Below are positions 11,901 to 21,798 of a stretch of 64,000 bases of DNA, piece by piece. The DNA comes from Plasmodium relictum (Eukaryota; Apicomplexa; Aconoidasida; Haemosporida; Plasmodiidae). The stretch is from positions 806,001 to 870,000 of the forward strand of contig NC_041686.1 of the NCBI RefSeq assembly GCF_900005765.1. Reading direction: 5' to 3'. How positions within the stretch are numbered: position 1 is the first letter of the stretch; each line of letters starts with the position of its first letter. The notes beneath the pieces are model-generated. The model ran no database searches. It was not told the origin of the DNA and worked only from the letters and a program-made list of their open reading frames with translations. Both the position numbers and the translations under genes were made by a program.

Positions 11901-12388
11901 CAACTACTACTACATTTAACAGAAATAATAACCATGTTGTTTCTTCAAGTCCTGCAAATAGCAGTTCAATTAATTGTAATATTATTAACAACAATACTAT
12001 AAGAATATCTGTGAATAGTTCGGGAAGAAATTTAACTAGTCAACAAGTTTCAGCAAGAAATAATGAAGGATCTAGTGGGAATATGAATACAAATACAAGA
12101 CAAAACATTTATATTTCTAGTCAAAGTGAACATGAAGAGACAAATAGTAATTCTAGTAATTGTCCAATATTAAAAGAAAAAAATGATTTTTTAATTGTTT
12201 ATTTTGATATACACAAAAATGAACATAATAATTTAAAACTTTGTTCTATTTGCTATGAAAATTATGAACATAAAGAGGCTCTTATTTTTTTGCCATGCAC
12301 TCACAATTTTCACAAAGCGTGTATAATTAAATGGATTAATAAGAAATCAACTTGTCCTATTTGTAAAATAGACATTAAACATTATTAA
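8906..12388 (+). CDS. Asn-rich RING-H2 zinc finger protein, putative E3 ubiquitin ligase
   Basis: Single exon, 1160 residues if started at the Met at 8906. The frame stays open upstream to an ATG at 8837, but the extra 23 residues are mostly A-tract-coded Lys and look like 5' UTR. The C-terminus is a canonical RING-H2 finger: C1113, C1116, C1131, H1133, H1136, C1139, C1150, C1153, followed by only seven residues. A second potential C2H2-type site is C313-x2-C316-x11-H328-x3-H332. Between and before them lies Asn-rich low complexity, including a tandem 11-residue repeat (NNNRNNIxNEx) and poly-Asn/Thr/Ser runs. RING-H2 fingers of this spacing recruit E2 enzymes, so ubiquitin ligase activity is inferred. 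There is no signal peptide or membrane segment, so it is likely cytosolic or nuclear. Substrate unknown. Confidence 0.85.
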   Translation: MTNELEKNSNESVIEVISIDAESGTQEENFEKKSSNDGIINDENIFSDISERTENSSVHMDHENKILQEFYDLTEGKNNNDEIICINSNSVSPSKGINVKSLEENEKKEEKRNMLEEKEKKKEKKKCLEEKEKKVEKKNFSVEKDQYVNLDIETYYNNNNINNYNNINHRNNIINDMNNNRDNILNEINNNRNNILNEMNNNRNNILNEINDNRNNIINEMKNNRNNIINEMKNNRNNIINEMKNNRNIINKEIKNNRNNIINDMNNNRNIINNEIKNNRNNLNNDIYYSSNNGNKNSGASSNEKETVISILCHICSDVMEKSIFKDHLFAHTIDSIQHNQRNYTCERKTILDDDVYEIRNKECNDFSRFTKKQSRSSAQNFALSGTNCSYNDLDKMFDMNNNIEQANFFNMIYNYNSNLDDFKDNSSNNNKRNNHNIINNAIYTNDHNNNKDNIINNFYNNTSANDIIEITSSTENEVNDILSNSINIDDRDIDVTKSIDNTDNKLEESNNNDNGLSPLTDSISSIFNNPDTSSSISSSVISNNAYNDINEESSSSIVNNINSMMNCIQTSINKVREKSKSNINNLNRAINNDVNRSANGVRKEENNSTSRFANNTNYNNADNILNRKLNRIYKNLHNIHRNINDVLDDNLNYLRNSNINNMNNNNTSNNINNNNTSNNINNNNNNNIINQNMNNNNNNNNNTSNNINNNDNNNINDIINYNINNNNNNTSNNMNNINSNGVNTTMRTSTSSTRQNNSSNVSDPLNNITRTRAQQYNRSFSTIFENQNRFSLEKFSTGSSIGSSPSYSSYSSKKSHQHDSRNKSSRINDLNYLYSNLVERYPSICESTSFSHFDNNTSNIWPLRKVTNVSRSINNCASTNPVQNTEGNSLNINSNNFSYRSSNNNNYTNMSSRNNITNLNNNENRTIRHNIINNAVTVDITDPYVDDSLFLITNGNNNNSSRNNNIMNTSRNNHITSNNRNSNNNTTTTTINRNNNSTTTTTFNRNNNHVVSSSPANSSSINCNIINNNTIRISVNSSGRNLTSQQVSARNNEGSSGNMNTNTRQNIYISSQSEHEETNSNSSNCPILKEKNDFLIVYFDIHKNEHNNLKLCSICYENYEHKEALIFLPCTHNFHKACIIKWINKKSTCPICKIDIKHY
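9411..9760 (+). repeat. Coding tandem repeat, 33-bp (11-residue) unit
   Basis: About ten to eleven consecutive copies of a 33-bp unit encode variants of N-N-R-N-N-I-I-N-E-M-K (or L-N-E-I-N) within the RING protein. Copies are near-identical at the DNA level, with a few single-base changes, and keep the reading frame. The third position alternates among Asn, Lys and Asp. Such arrays usually vary in copy number between strains. Confidence 0.85.
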
Positions 12389-13768
12389 AACGAAAAAATT
12401 TATTTTAACATGTTGTTAATAATAAATTTATTTTTAATTTTTAATTATATATATATATATCTTTATTAAAAAAAAAAAGTCCCCCGCAAATTTTTAAATT
12501 TACTTTTTTTAAGCTTTTATATAAAAATTTTTTTTTTTTTAATTAAATACATTGATGCTTTATTTTAAATTAATTGTTTTATTTTTACTTTTTCATTTAT
12601 GTTCTTTTTTATTTTTATTCTTCCATTAATTGGGCATTTTATCTTACTGTTTTCAGTTTTTTTTTTAATTTTTTTAATATGTTATTGAAATTTTCTTAAG
12701 AAAATGAAAAATTGAACATTATAATAATTTACTAAAATTACACATATTTAAAAACATTTGTGTTAACTAAGAAACAAAAGTTCAAAATTTTATTTTTATA
12801 AATCAATATATAAAAACTATAATAAAAAAATAAAAACGTTAGCTGAGTTATATATATATTTTTAATATAAAACAATTTATTTTGGAAATAAGGTCATTTG
12901 TTCTCTTTCGAAAATTATATATAAAAATATATGCTTTCTTAAATATGTTATCACAAGATAATGTAAAAGGATAGAAGTTATTTACTCTCTTTTCTTATTA
13001 TACCAAATTTCGAGGTAAATTTAATTTTTTTATTTATTCATAAGCATACGTTATGTACTCACTATCTTAAACATAAACCAAAAAAAGAAAAAATAGAAAC
13101 AACAGTAGGAAAATTACAATACACATATATATTTTTTTACTACTTTAAAATATTTGATACATCAAAAAGAAGAAAGGTAATTAAGTAGAATTAAAATATA
13201 TTTCTATTAAAACTAAGTTTTTTTTTTATAACTATTTGAGTAAATATTCAAAATATTTGGAAAAAAGCTGTGTCGAATTAAGTAAATATATATATATATA
13301 TATATATATTTTGTTACATAAATAAATATATTTTTAATTTTGATGTATTCTCTATAATTTATAGTATGTTAAGATATTTGTTTTTTATGAAATATAGAAA
13401 AAAAAGTGGGAATGCTTACGCTTAAAATGTTTTCTTAAATTTAATAAATGAATTTTTCTATTTTTGAGAAATTTTAATTCTGTAAAAAATAATTATGATA
13501 TTTTTGTAATTTTGTTAAATTCATTACTATTTTATAAGCAATTTTATTTATTTTAACTTAAGCTCATTTTTAAAAATAAAGGAATAAATAAAACTTAAAT
13601 GCAAAAAAAAGTAATTCAAGAAATTAAAAACAAAATTTCATTTATATGATTAAAAAAAAAACAGATATATTTTGCAAAGGGTGTTATCCTTACAAAAAAC
13701 AAAAAAAAAAAAATCTCAAATTTCCAAATTATGATAAAGTTTTACTTTTAAATAACGTGAAATTCATG
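12389..13768. other. Tail-to-tail spacer without gene
   Basis: About 1.4 kb between the 3' end of the RING gene and the 3' end of the reverse-strand CIR_N gene. It is AT-rich with poly(T)/poly(A) runs and a (TA)n tract near 13287-13309. I see nothing coding; it should contain both 3' UTRs. Confidence 0.7.
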
Positions 13769-14503
13769 TTATTTATGTTTTATAGTTTTGTTTTTATTTT
13801 CATTTTTCTTTTTTTCTATTTTTCGTTTTTTCCTTTTTTCTTCCTTTTTCTTTTTTTTTTTCTTTTTCTTTTTCTCTTTTTTATATTTTATAAGTTCTCT
13901 TATATGTTCATATTTATTCATGTTTTCCTTTCTTTTTTTATGTTCATGCTTAAATATGTCTACGTCACTTTCACATAAGGTTTTCGTTTGTAAGAAATTT
14001 TCTTTTTCGTCATTATAACAGTTAATAAATACACTATTATTTAACTCGTTTGTTTTATTATTTTTTAAAAAGATATTTTTTTGTCTATTTAAAAACCATT
14101 CATTTTGACTAATTTTTATTTTGTCAAAGTCTGATATGATTTTTGCATTATTTTTTTTATCATATATGCAATTTACTCCATCAAATTTATTATCGTTATA
14201 TATATAATGGCCCTTTTTTATTAAATATTCTTCATGCATTTTTTTTCTTCTATTCATTTCTTTTTCTTCTTCAATAAACAGATTAATATGCCCATTGTAC
14301 TCAATTTTAACTTTATTATTATTTACATTATTTTTTAGCTCATTTATATTGTTTTGAAATAAATATTCATTTTTTTTCCTTTCTTTTTCTTCTTCTTCCT
14401 TTATAAGTTTATTTTCATCATAATTAACTTTATATTGTACATCATTCCTGTAGATATTCCATTTTTTTTGAGGTAATATATTTAGCCCTCCATGGCCCCC
14501 CAT
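13769..14503 (-). CDS. CIR_N / LENG1-like protein, possible splicing factor
   Basis: Single exon, 244 residues from the Met at 14503. Four residues (MFFF) upstream are in frame, but the conserved block begins MGGHGGLNILPQKKWNIY. The N-terminus matches the CIR_N domain pattern seen in LENG1 and CIR-family proteins: N-I-L-P-x-K-x-W, then a charged segment with D-E and a run of Glu (IKEEEEKERKK) that forms a helix. The middle is charged with no clear fold. The tail (about residue 205 on) is almost pure Lys/Glu/Arg, including an 11-Lys run coded by A-tracts, and looks like a nuclear localisation or RNA-binding tail. CIR_N proteins associate with spliceosomes or transcriptional co-repressors, so a nuclear RNA-processing role is inferred, not shown. 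Confidence 0.7.
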   Translation of the reverse strand: MGGHGGLNILPQKKWNIYRNDVQYKVNYDENKLIKEEEEKERKKNEYLFQNNINELKNNVNNNKVKIEYNGHINLFIEEEKEMNRRKKMHEEYLIKKGHYIYNDNKFDGVNCIYDKKNNAKIISDFDKIKISQNEWFLNRQKNIFLKNNKTNELNNSVFINCYNDEKENFLQTKTLCESDVDIFKHEHKKRKENMNKYEHIRELIKYKKEKKKKKKKKKKEEKRKKRKIEKKKNENKNKTIKHK

Positions 14504-15619
14504 AAAAAAAAACAAGTTTTTTTTTCTTTTTTATTACACTAGAAAATTACTTGAAAAATGATTCATATGTAGTTTATTTTTGCTGATGTTTTATTTCATT
14601 CTTCTTTATTTATTTCAGTCTTATTTTTTTTTCTTTTTTAAATAATGATTTTTTATTTGTGTAACGAATATTTGAAATACGAAGTTGGAATAAAAATAGA
14701 TTTTTTACTAAAAAATGTTCAGTTATTTTACAAATAAAATTCCTATTTTAAATTAAATATTTTTTTTATGCAAAATATTTATTTCATCTGATTTTATTTT
14801 TAACAGAAAATATTTTATGCTATATTAAAATTTTTTTCAAATAATTTGATATAGTTCGTTTCAAAATTTGCATACACGTAAAAAAGTTTAAACATTTTAT
14901 AATAATTAAATAAAAAAATATAAAGTATTGAATTGTTATTTTTTTTTTTTAATGAATAACTTGAGTTTCAATTCTTTTTAGAAAATGCAAATATTTAAAT
15001 TTTTAAGAATTTTCTTTTAATTAAAAATGTTTTAATTAAAATTATGCTGCATATTAAGCATTATCTTATTTATAAATAGCAATGCTTTGTATATTTCTTT
15101 ATAATTCGAAGACAATATCAAATTAAAAAAAAATATATGAATAATTTTCTCTTATTATAATGTATTAAAATAGAAAACAATTCTGTAATAATTACATATT
15201 TGTTTTTAATATGAAGTATTATAATATCTTTGGTTTTCAAAATATATATGATTAAAAAAAATTGTGCATCTTTTTAAAAAAATTTAAGTGTGATAAATTT
15301 TTTTTTTTTTTTGTATTCATTAACTATTTTTTGTTTTATATAATGTGTGTATAATTTTAAAAAATTTTATGATTCTTTAAATTAAATAATGCAAATATAA
15401 AAAAATAAAATATGCCAGAAAAAAAAATATACATAAATAAAATGAAATAATTATGAAAGGATATAAAAATATTAATCATGGTTTCTTTATATCATTGATA
15501 ATAAAGAGTGAAAACATATTCATATGAAATATAAAATTAATAAAAAAACTGTGATAAAAAAAAAAATAAAATAAAATTTTTAATATAGTGAGAGTACACA
15601 AAAAACATAGAAAAAAAAG
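14504..15619. other. Spacer without gene
   Basis: About 1.1 kb between two reverse-strand genes, AT-rich, with several poly(T) runs. No open frame stands out. It should hold the promoter of the CIR_N-like gene and the 3' UTR of the zinc-ribbon gene. Confidence 0.7.
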
Positions 15620-16411
15620 TTATTTATCCATACTACTACTCATATTATTTGGAGAACTGGATCTGATAACAGAAAAATCATTATCACCACAATTTTGACA
15701 AATATAATAATCTTCTATTTTAAAACCATTTGAATTAACAAATTTACAAGCTCTACATTTAATAATAAATTTTTTATCAATTTTTGAATTGATTCTTTTT
15801 CTTTTTCTACTTTTATTTTTTGACTTACTTCTATTTTTATTAAATAAATTAATTTTTCTATAAAAATGTAAACCTTCATGATTTGATGATGTTGAATTTG
15901 TTTCACTTCCCATTCCTTTTTTCTCTTCATCTTGAAATGTTTTAAACATGGGATTTTCGCATTCATAAGCAAGACGTTTTTCTAAAATATTTCTGAATTC
16001 ATCGGCATCAATTCTACATGTTTTTAATTTCTTCAAGTAATGTTGAAAAGAATTTTTGTTATTATAAAAATCATATAATCTTTTATGTTGCCCGCTTTGA
16101 CTAATTTTTTTATTAAAAGAGTCGTTATTATATGTTTCGTCATTTTCATTAGTCTGTTTATGATTAATATTTAATTTATCATTGTTCACAATATTATTAT
16201 TTGTTTTTAACTTAATTATACTTCTGTATTTTTCTCCTAATATGTTTTTTATTTCGTCCTATAAATAAAAAGAAAAAAAGAATGTTAAATAATATTAAAA
16301 ATAATAAATAAAATGCAGTATTATCGAAAAAAAGTGGAGTGAAAAATATGATGTATATATTATTTTTTAATTGGTTAATACCTCATTTTCATCTAAAAAG
16401 TTTGAACTCAT
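15620..16411 (-). CDS. Zinc-ribbon protein of unknown function, two exons
   Basis: I join exon 1 (16382-16411, ten codons beginning MSSNFLDENE) to exon 2 (15620-16258). The donor is GAG|GTATTA and the acceptor TTTATAG|GACGAA, phase 0, giving 222 residues; the exon 2 frame has no good ATG near its start otherwise. The C-terminal part is a basic stretch (KSKNKSRKRKRINSK) followed by a C-x2-C..C-x2-C ribbon: IKCRAC at about 181-184 and ICQNCGDND about 18 residues later. The arrangement resembles TFIIB/TFIIS/Rrn7-type zinc ribbons, and the basic run suggests nuclear entry. A role in transcription is possible, but I do not recognise the family. The middle part, with LYDFYNNK and a charged helix, is unassigned. 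Confidence 0.65.
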
Positions 16412-18733
16412 TTTAAAATTATTTTGATGTCATTTAAAATATATTCAAAATTTCTTAAAGATGAAACAATGTATATAATATTTGATAACAAAAAAAAAAA
16501 AAAAAAATAGATTAAACTCGTAAAATATTAACCATAAAGATAAAATTATATCAAGTATTTTTTTTTTAAAAAATTCTGATTTAAATAAGGTTTTTTAAGT
16601 TTTTTATATAAAGCTTTTCAGTTTATTTCATTGAATGAATAAATTATAAATCTTTATTTTTATGTATATCTTATAAATTTTCTATTTTTTTTTTTTTTTG
16701 TAATTTTTTTATTTATATAAATTTTTTTTATATCTTTTTTTTTTAAAACTTATTTAAATATAAAACGTACGAGGTTTACCTCTTTTTATAGTCATTTTTT
16801 TTTTTATTTTTTTTGCATTAAATATATTTAAAAAAATTTAATAAAATAATTTAAAATACTTACTATTCTTAAATACCAAGATATTATAAAAACATATTTT
16901 AATTTATTAAATAGCAAAATACGTTCAAACAATTTATATTAAAATAGCATACTAAAAAAATTACCGTTCTATTTTAAATATAATGTGGTATCTTAAATAT
17001 GAATTTATATATGATTAAAAAAAAAAAAAAGGCATATTATTTTAAAAAATATAAAATAACAAAATGTATATATATATATTTTTGTTTAATTCTCATTACA
17101 AAAAAAAAAAAAAGAATAATATGAATTCAACAGTTAAGTAAAAAAATACATATATATTTACTATAATAGAGGCTTAAAATTTTTGTAAATACGTAAACTT
17201 TAAATCAAAATAATAAAAAAATATTCATAAGAATAAAAAAGAGGCTTAAAATATAATTGTACGAGGACTATTTTTTATAGTATATTCATATTTACTAAAT
17301 ACTTACACATAATTTATATAAAATAAAATGCTTATAAAGTAATAATAACAATATTACAAAAAGGAAAAGAAAAAAAGAGGTACAGGCATTATTTTATGCT
17401 ATTTTATCGTATTTTACTTAATAATTTTCTTCATATTATTTAAAATTTTTATTTTTATTTTGTAAATTTATACATTAATTCGAATAAACCCAAAAAATAG
17501 ATTTTGCTTAAAATTTTTTTTCTTACTTTTTTTTAATGCAAGGTTTTTTTCTACTTTCTTTTTTAAAAGAATATTTGACGATTGACTAATAAAATAAAAT
17601 TGAAAGATAATATAAAAAAAAAGGAAAATCTTTTTTCTTAATCTAATTTTTATAAAATATTCAATTTAAAAAAAAAATCTCGTCATTAATTTTTTTTCTT
17701 TTATTATAATATTGCCTTACGTGTTAGTATATAAGTCTTATACAATATATCAATTTAACAAAATATATTTTTAATTAAAACAATATATTAAAATGGTGTG
17801 TGAGAACAAAAGAAATTATTTTTAAGGTGTTAATAAAGTTACTTTTTTTTTTTTTCACATTTCTATATAATATTAATAATACGTGTAAAAATAAAGTATT
17901 TTATTATTCATATGCACATATATAGGTATAAATTTATATTTTTGTGCATAAAGTTTGCTATTGTTATTTTATTTTTTTTTTATTTAAAAAAAAAAATTTT
18001 TAGTATTTTGTGGGGAAAAAAAAAAAAAAAAAACTAAATAAATAAATAAATAAAAATAAGTGTAAAATTATTGAGTTATATAGAATAATATTAAGTAATT
18101 TTTTTTTATATTTTTCAATAATATATTTTAGTACTACATTTCTTATAGTTTTATACATAGATATTCAAAGTTTTTTAAATTTAAATAATAAAAAAAAAAA
18201 AAAAAAAATAATTTTTTTTGTGAGTAAATTTCATAATATGAATTTATAAATTCTACGATTTCATCCTTATTTAAATGAAGATTAAGTCATTTATATGAAA
18301 TATATATTAAAGGACTTAATAGCTGTTATTACCAAAAAGTAAAGAGAAAAGTAAAATTTTTTTATATATATTATTTTTTGTTTTTAATAGGAATATGCTT
18401 CATTTGAATAAAATACTATTTTTCTTTTTATCATTTCTTTTATTAAGATACCATTATATTCTAAATTAATATTTCTTATTTTTTTGTTAGATTTTGTTAA
18501 AACTTTAATATTTTTTTTTTTCTTTTAATTCATGTTATATTTTTTAATGATTTTATATACTTCAATGACATATCTATAAAGCACCGTCATTCTTTATATA
18601 TATGTATATATATTATCTTTGTTAATCATTCTACATCTATGTAGATTTTATTGTTTCTTTCTTTTCTTCCTTTTTTTTTTGAAAATGTAAGTAATTTTAT
18701 AATTTTCTTTTTTTTGTTAGTATAGTATTAATA
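16412..18733. other. Divergent promoter region, about 2.3 kb
   Basis: A gene-free region between two divergently transcribed genes (zinc-ribbon protein to the left, phosphatase to the right). It is AT-rich with many poly(T)/poly(A) runs, including a run of about 18 A near 18012-18031 and another near 18189-18208. A GTAAGT followed by a T-rich stretch ending TTAG lies at about 18686-18720, just before the phosphatase start. The interval is probably too short to be an intron, but the TTAG could be the acceptor of a 5' UTR intron. Nothing coding is seen. Confidence 0.6.
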
Positions 18734-19660
18734 ATGACGAAAAGCGAGGAAAAAAAATGGATAGAACAATTACGAATGAACCCACCAAAATTATTAGATG
18801 AAAATGATTTAAGATTGGTATGTCAGAGAGTAAAAGAAATATTAGTTGAAGAAAATAATGTTCAAGCGATAAATCCACCTGTTATTATATGTGGAGACAT
18901 ACATGGTCAATTTTTTGATTTATTAGAGTTATTTGATGTTGGTGGAGATATAATGAATAACGATTATATATTTTTGGGAGATTATGTAGATAGAGGTTAT
19001 AATAGTGTAGAAACGTTTGAATATTTATTATTATTAAAATTATTATTTCCTAAAAATATAACTTTGTTAAGAGGAAATCATGAGAGTAGGCAAATTACAA
19101 CTGTATATGGATTTTATGATGAATGTTTTAAAAAGTATGGAAATGCAAATGCATGGAAATACTGTACAGATATATTTGACTATTTAACATTAGCAGCTCT
19201 TGTTGACAATCAAATTTTTTGTGTGCATGGCGGCTTATCTCCTGAGATAAAATTAATTGACCAGTTAAGACTAATAAATAGAGTACAAGAAATACCACAT
19301 GAAGGGGCTTTCGGAGATATAATGTGGTCAGATCCTGATGAAGTAGATGATTGGGTAGCTAATCCAAGAGGTGCAGGTTGGTTATTTGGACCTAAAGTTA
19401 CAAAAAAATTTAATTATATTAACAACCTTGAACTAATAGCTAGAGCTCATCAGCTAGCTATGGAAGGATATAGATATATGTTTGATGATTCTACAATTAT
19501 TACCGTATGGTCAGCTCCAAATTATTGTTATCGCTGTGGAAATGTTGCAGCAATAATGAGAATTGATGAAAATATGAATAGGCAAATGTTAATATTTAAA
19601 GATACACCTGATTCGAGAAATTCTATCAAAAATAAAGCTACAATTCCTTATTTTTTATAA
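18734..19660 (+). CDS. Serine/threonine protein phosphatase, PP6 type catalytic subunit
   Basis: Single exon, 308 residues, the same size as PP4/PP6 catalytic subunits. All metallophosphatase motifs are present: GDIHGQ (about 54-59), GDYVDRG (82-88), LRGNHES (112-118), the HGG motif (166-168), and the late histidine in RAHQL near residue 237. The C-terminus ends PYFL, the PP2A-subfamily tail that is carboxymethylated. Among PP2A, PP4 and PP6, the best fit is PP6: [31 protein letters not shown] and the terminal TIPYFL match PPP6C wording rather than PP4. It removes phosphate from Ser/Thr using two metals, normally within a complex with SAPS-type regulators. Start chosen at MTKSEEKKW, which aligns with the family N-terminus. 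Confidence 0.93.
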   Translation: MTKSEEKKWIEQLRMNPPKLLDENDLRLVCQRVKEILVEENNVQAINPPVIICGDIHGQFFDLLELFDVGGDIMNNDYIFLGDYVDRGYNSVETFEYLLLLKLLFPKNITLLRGNHESRQITTVYGFYDECFKKYGNANAWKYCTDIFDYLTLAALVDNQIFCVHGGLSPEIKLIDQLRLINRVQEIPHEGAFGDIMWSDPDEVDDWVANPRGAGWLFGPKVTKKFNYINNLELIARAHQLAMEGYRYMFDDSTIITVWSAPNYCYRCGNVAAIMRIDENMNRQMLIFKDTPDSRNSIKNKATIPYFL

Positions 19661-20323
19661 AAAAAAAAAATATATAAGTAATTTTCAAATTTGTTTTATT
19701 CATTTTTTTTTTTTTATGTTTTTAAATGTGTATTTTCTTTTAAAAAGAAATTTAACATTATTTTAAACCTAATAAGTTTCATTATGTATCTTTTTTTTTT
19801 TTTTATTTAATTTATATTTCTTTTAATTTTTTTATACTTTTCTTAAATTTAGTATGTTTGATTCTTAAATAAATTTAATTTTTACTTATTAAACTTTGAT
19901 ATTACATAATCATTATTAAAGTAGATTTATTTTATCTAAGAATACTTAAATTGGAATCAAAAGAAAATAAAAATTTAATATATATAAAAAATAATATAGT
20001 TAAAAATAGTTCTTAGCACACCATAATTAAATTATATGAATAATACACAATTTTTTTATAGCATAGTTTTTTTTTTTCATTTTTTTTAAACATTTATCTC
20101 AAGACAATAATTAAAAAAAAAAAATTTTTTTGATACAAAGAATATTATAAATATAAGTTATTTTATATATATGTATTTATTTTATTTTTTTTTTTTAAAT
20201 AGGAAAAATAAATTTTGAAAAAAAACAAATTTTTTATAACGTTTAGGGTATATTTATATTTTTAAATGTAGATATATGCTTTTACATGAAAATAATGAAA
20301 AATTTATTGTAAAAAAATAAAAA
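19661..20323. other. Spacer without gene
   Basis: About 660 bases between two same-strand genes, AT-rich with poly(T) runs. It should carry the phosphatase 3' UTR and the derlin promoter. No coding signal. Confidence 0.7.
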
Positions 20324-21418
20324 ATGTTTTTATACAAATTTTTTTTAGTAAGTATACTCATTAGTGTGATTTATGCTAAAATTTTTATGAATAGTTTTAC
20401 TAATAATTTATTAAAAAATGTTCCTGTAGTAGGTAATAAAAATGAAAATATACAAAGAACTGTGTATTCAAAAAAAAAAAAGGTAAAACAATATTATGCA
20501 AAGGAAAAAAATAGAATATTAAAAAAAAAGAAAAAAAAATTTTCATTAAATTATTCTAAATGCTCAGAAAAATATTGTTTTTTAAACTCATCAAAATTTA
20601 ATGAAATAAAAGAAAACATAAAAGTTTTATTCAATATAGATTATGCAGAAAATAATATTATTTTTTCTTACATAAAATCATTCAAGAGAACACCACCTAT
20701 CACAAAATTTTATTTAATTACTACTTTTTTGTTAAGTGTTTTAATACATATAAACAAAAATGTTTATAAATTAATTTTATTTGATTTCAATAAAATATTT
20801 AAAAAGTGCGAAGTATGGAGACTATTTTCACCATATTTGTATATAGGTAATTTGTATTTACAATACATATTAATGTTCAATTATTTAAATATTTATATGT
20901 CAGCTGTAGAGATAGCTCACTATAAAAAACCGGAAGATTTTTTGATTTTCCTTACCTTTGGTTATTTATCAAATATAATATTTGCTATAATAGGAAGTAT
21001 GTATAATGAAAACATAATCAATATGAAAAAAAATGTTCACAAAATAATAAGTTTAATAATCAAACAAAACAACAAAGAAAAAATAGAAATAAAAAAAGAG
21101 CATTATAATCATTTGGGTTATGTATTTTCAACTTATATACTTTATTATTGGAGTAGGATAAATGAAGGCTCCTTAATAAATTGTTTTGAACTATTTTTAA
21201 TTAAAGCAGAATATGTACCATTTTTTTTTATTATACAGAATATATTGTTATATAACGAATTTTCTTTTTATGAAGTTGCATCAATTTTATCTAGTTATAC
21301 TTTTTTTACTTACGAAAAATACCTAAAACTAGAATTTTTAAGATATATTTTTCTCAAATTCCTTAAATGTATACGTGTTTATAATATATATGATAAATAT
21401 AAAGAAGAATACGAATAA
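20324..21418 (+). CDS. Derlin-like protein, symbiont-derived (apicoplast) type
   Basis: Single exon, 364 residues. The first 19 residues form a signal peptide (MFLYKFFLVSILISVIYA). A Lys/Asn-rich, acid-poor stretch of about 75 residues follows, a typical bipartite apicoplast leader. The mature part has Der1 features: the entry motif TPPITKFYLITTFLLS, then KCEVWRLFSPYLYIG (family pattern Q.WRL.T.FL.fG), FNYLNIYMSAVE, and several hydrophobic segments (about 130-150, 195-230, 275-345). In apicomplexans such derlins are part of SELMA, the ERAD-like translocon that imports proteins across the periplastid membrane. An ER derlin is the alternative, but those lack the basic leader. In P. falciparum a derlin gene neighbours a PP2A-family phosphatase on chromosome 3 (from memory), as here. 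Confidence 0.82.
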   Translation: MFLYKFFLVSILISVIYAKIFMNSFTNNLLKNVPVVGNKNENIQRTVYSKKKKVKQYYAKEKNRILKKKKKKFSLNYSKCSEKYCFLNSSKFNEIKENIKVLFNIDYAENNIIFSYIKSFKRTPPITKFYLITTFLLSVLIHINKNVYKLILFDFNKIFKKCEVWRLFSPYLYIGNLYLQYILMFNYLNIYMSAVEIAHYKKPEDFLIFLTFGYLSNIIFAIIGSMYNENIINMKKNVHKIISLIIKQNNKEKIEIKKEHYNHLGYVFSTYILYYWSRINEGSLINCFELFLIKAEYVPFFFIIQNILLYNEFSFYEVASILSSYTFFTYEKYLKLEFLRYIFLKFLKCIRVYNIYDKYKEEYE

Positions 21419-21798
21419 TAAAAAAAATATAATTAACATATAATAGGTAAAAAAGTTGATTTAAAATAAACATATGTTATATATATAATTCGTTTTAAAA
21501 TAATTTTATATTTATTTTCTTTTAATTATTTATTTATTTATGTATTTTATGATTTTGTAATATTAATTTCACTTATCTAATTTTGCAAGAAGCGTTATGA
21601 TATTTTTTTTAACATTTACTTACTGTTGATATTACAATAATATATTTCTTTATTTAGTTCTGTTTTTTTTTTTTTTTTTATTTCACTATGCTATTTTTTT
21701 TACTTCATTATTATATTTCATTTTAATATGCCATTTGTTTAGTTTATTATTTAGAAGAAAAAAAGAAGAAAATAAATATATAATAAATATTAAAAAAT
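21419..21798. other. Spacer without gene
   Basis: 380 bases of AT-rich sequence between the derlin and RAP-like genes, with a long poly(T) run near 21664-21681. It holds the short 3' UTR and the next promoter; nothing else is seen. Confidence 0.7.
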
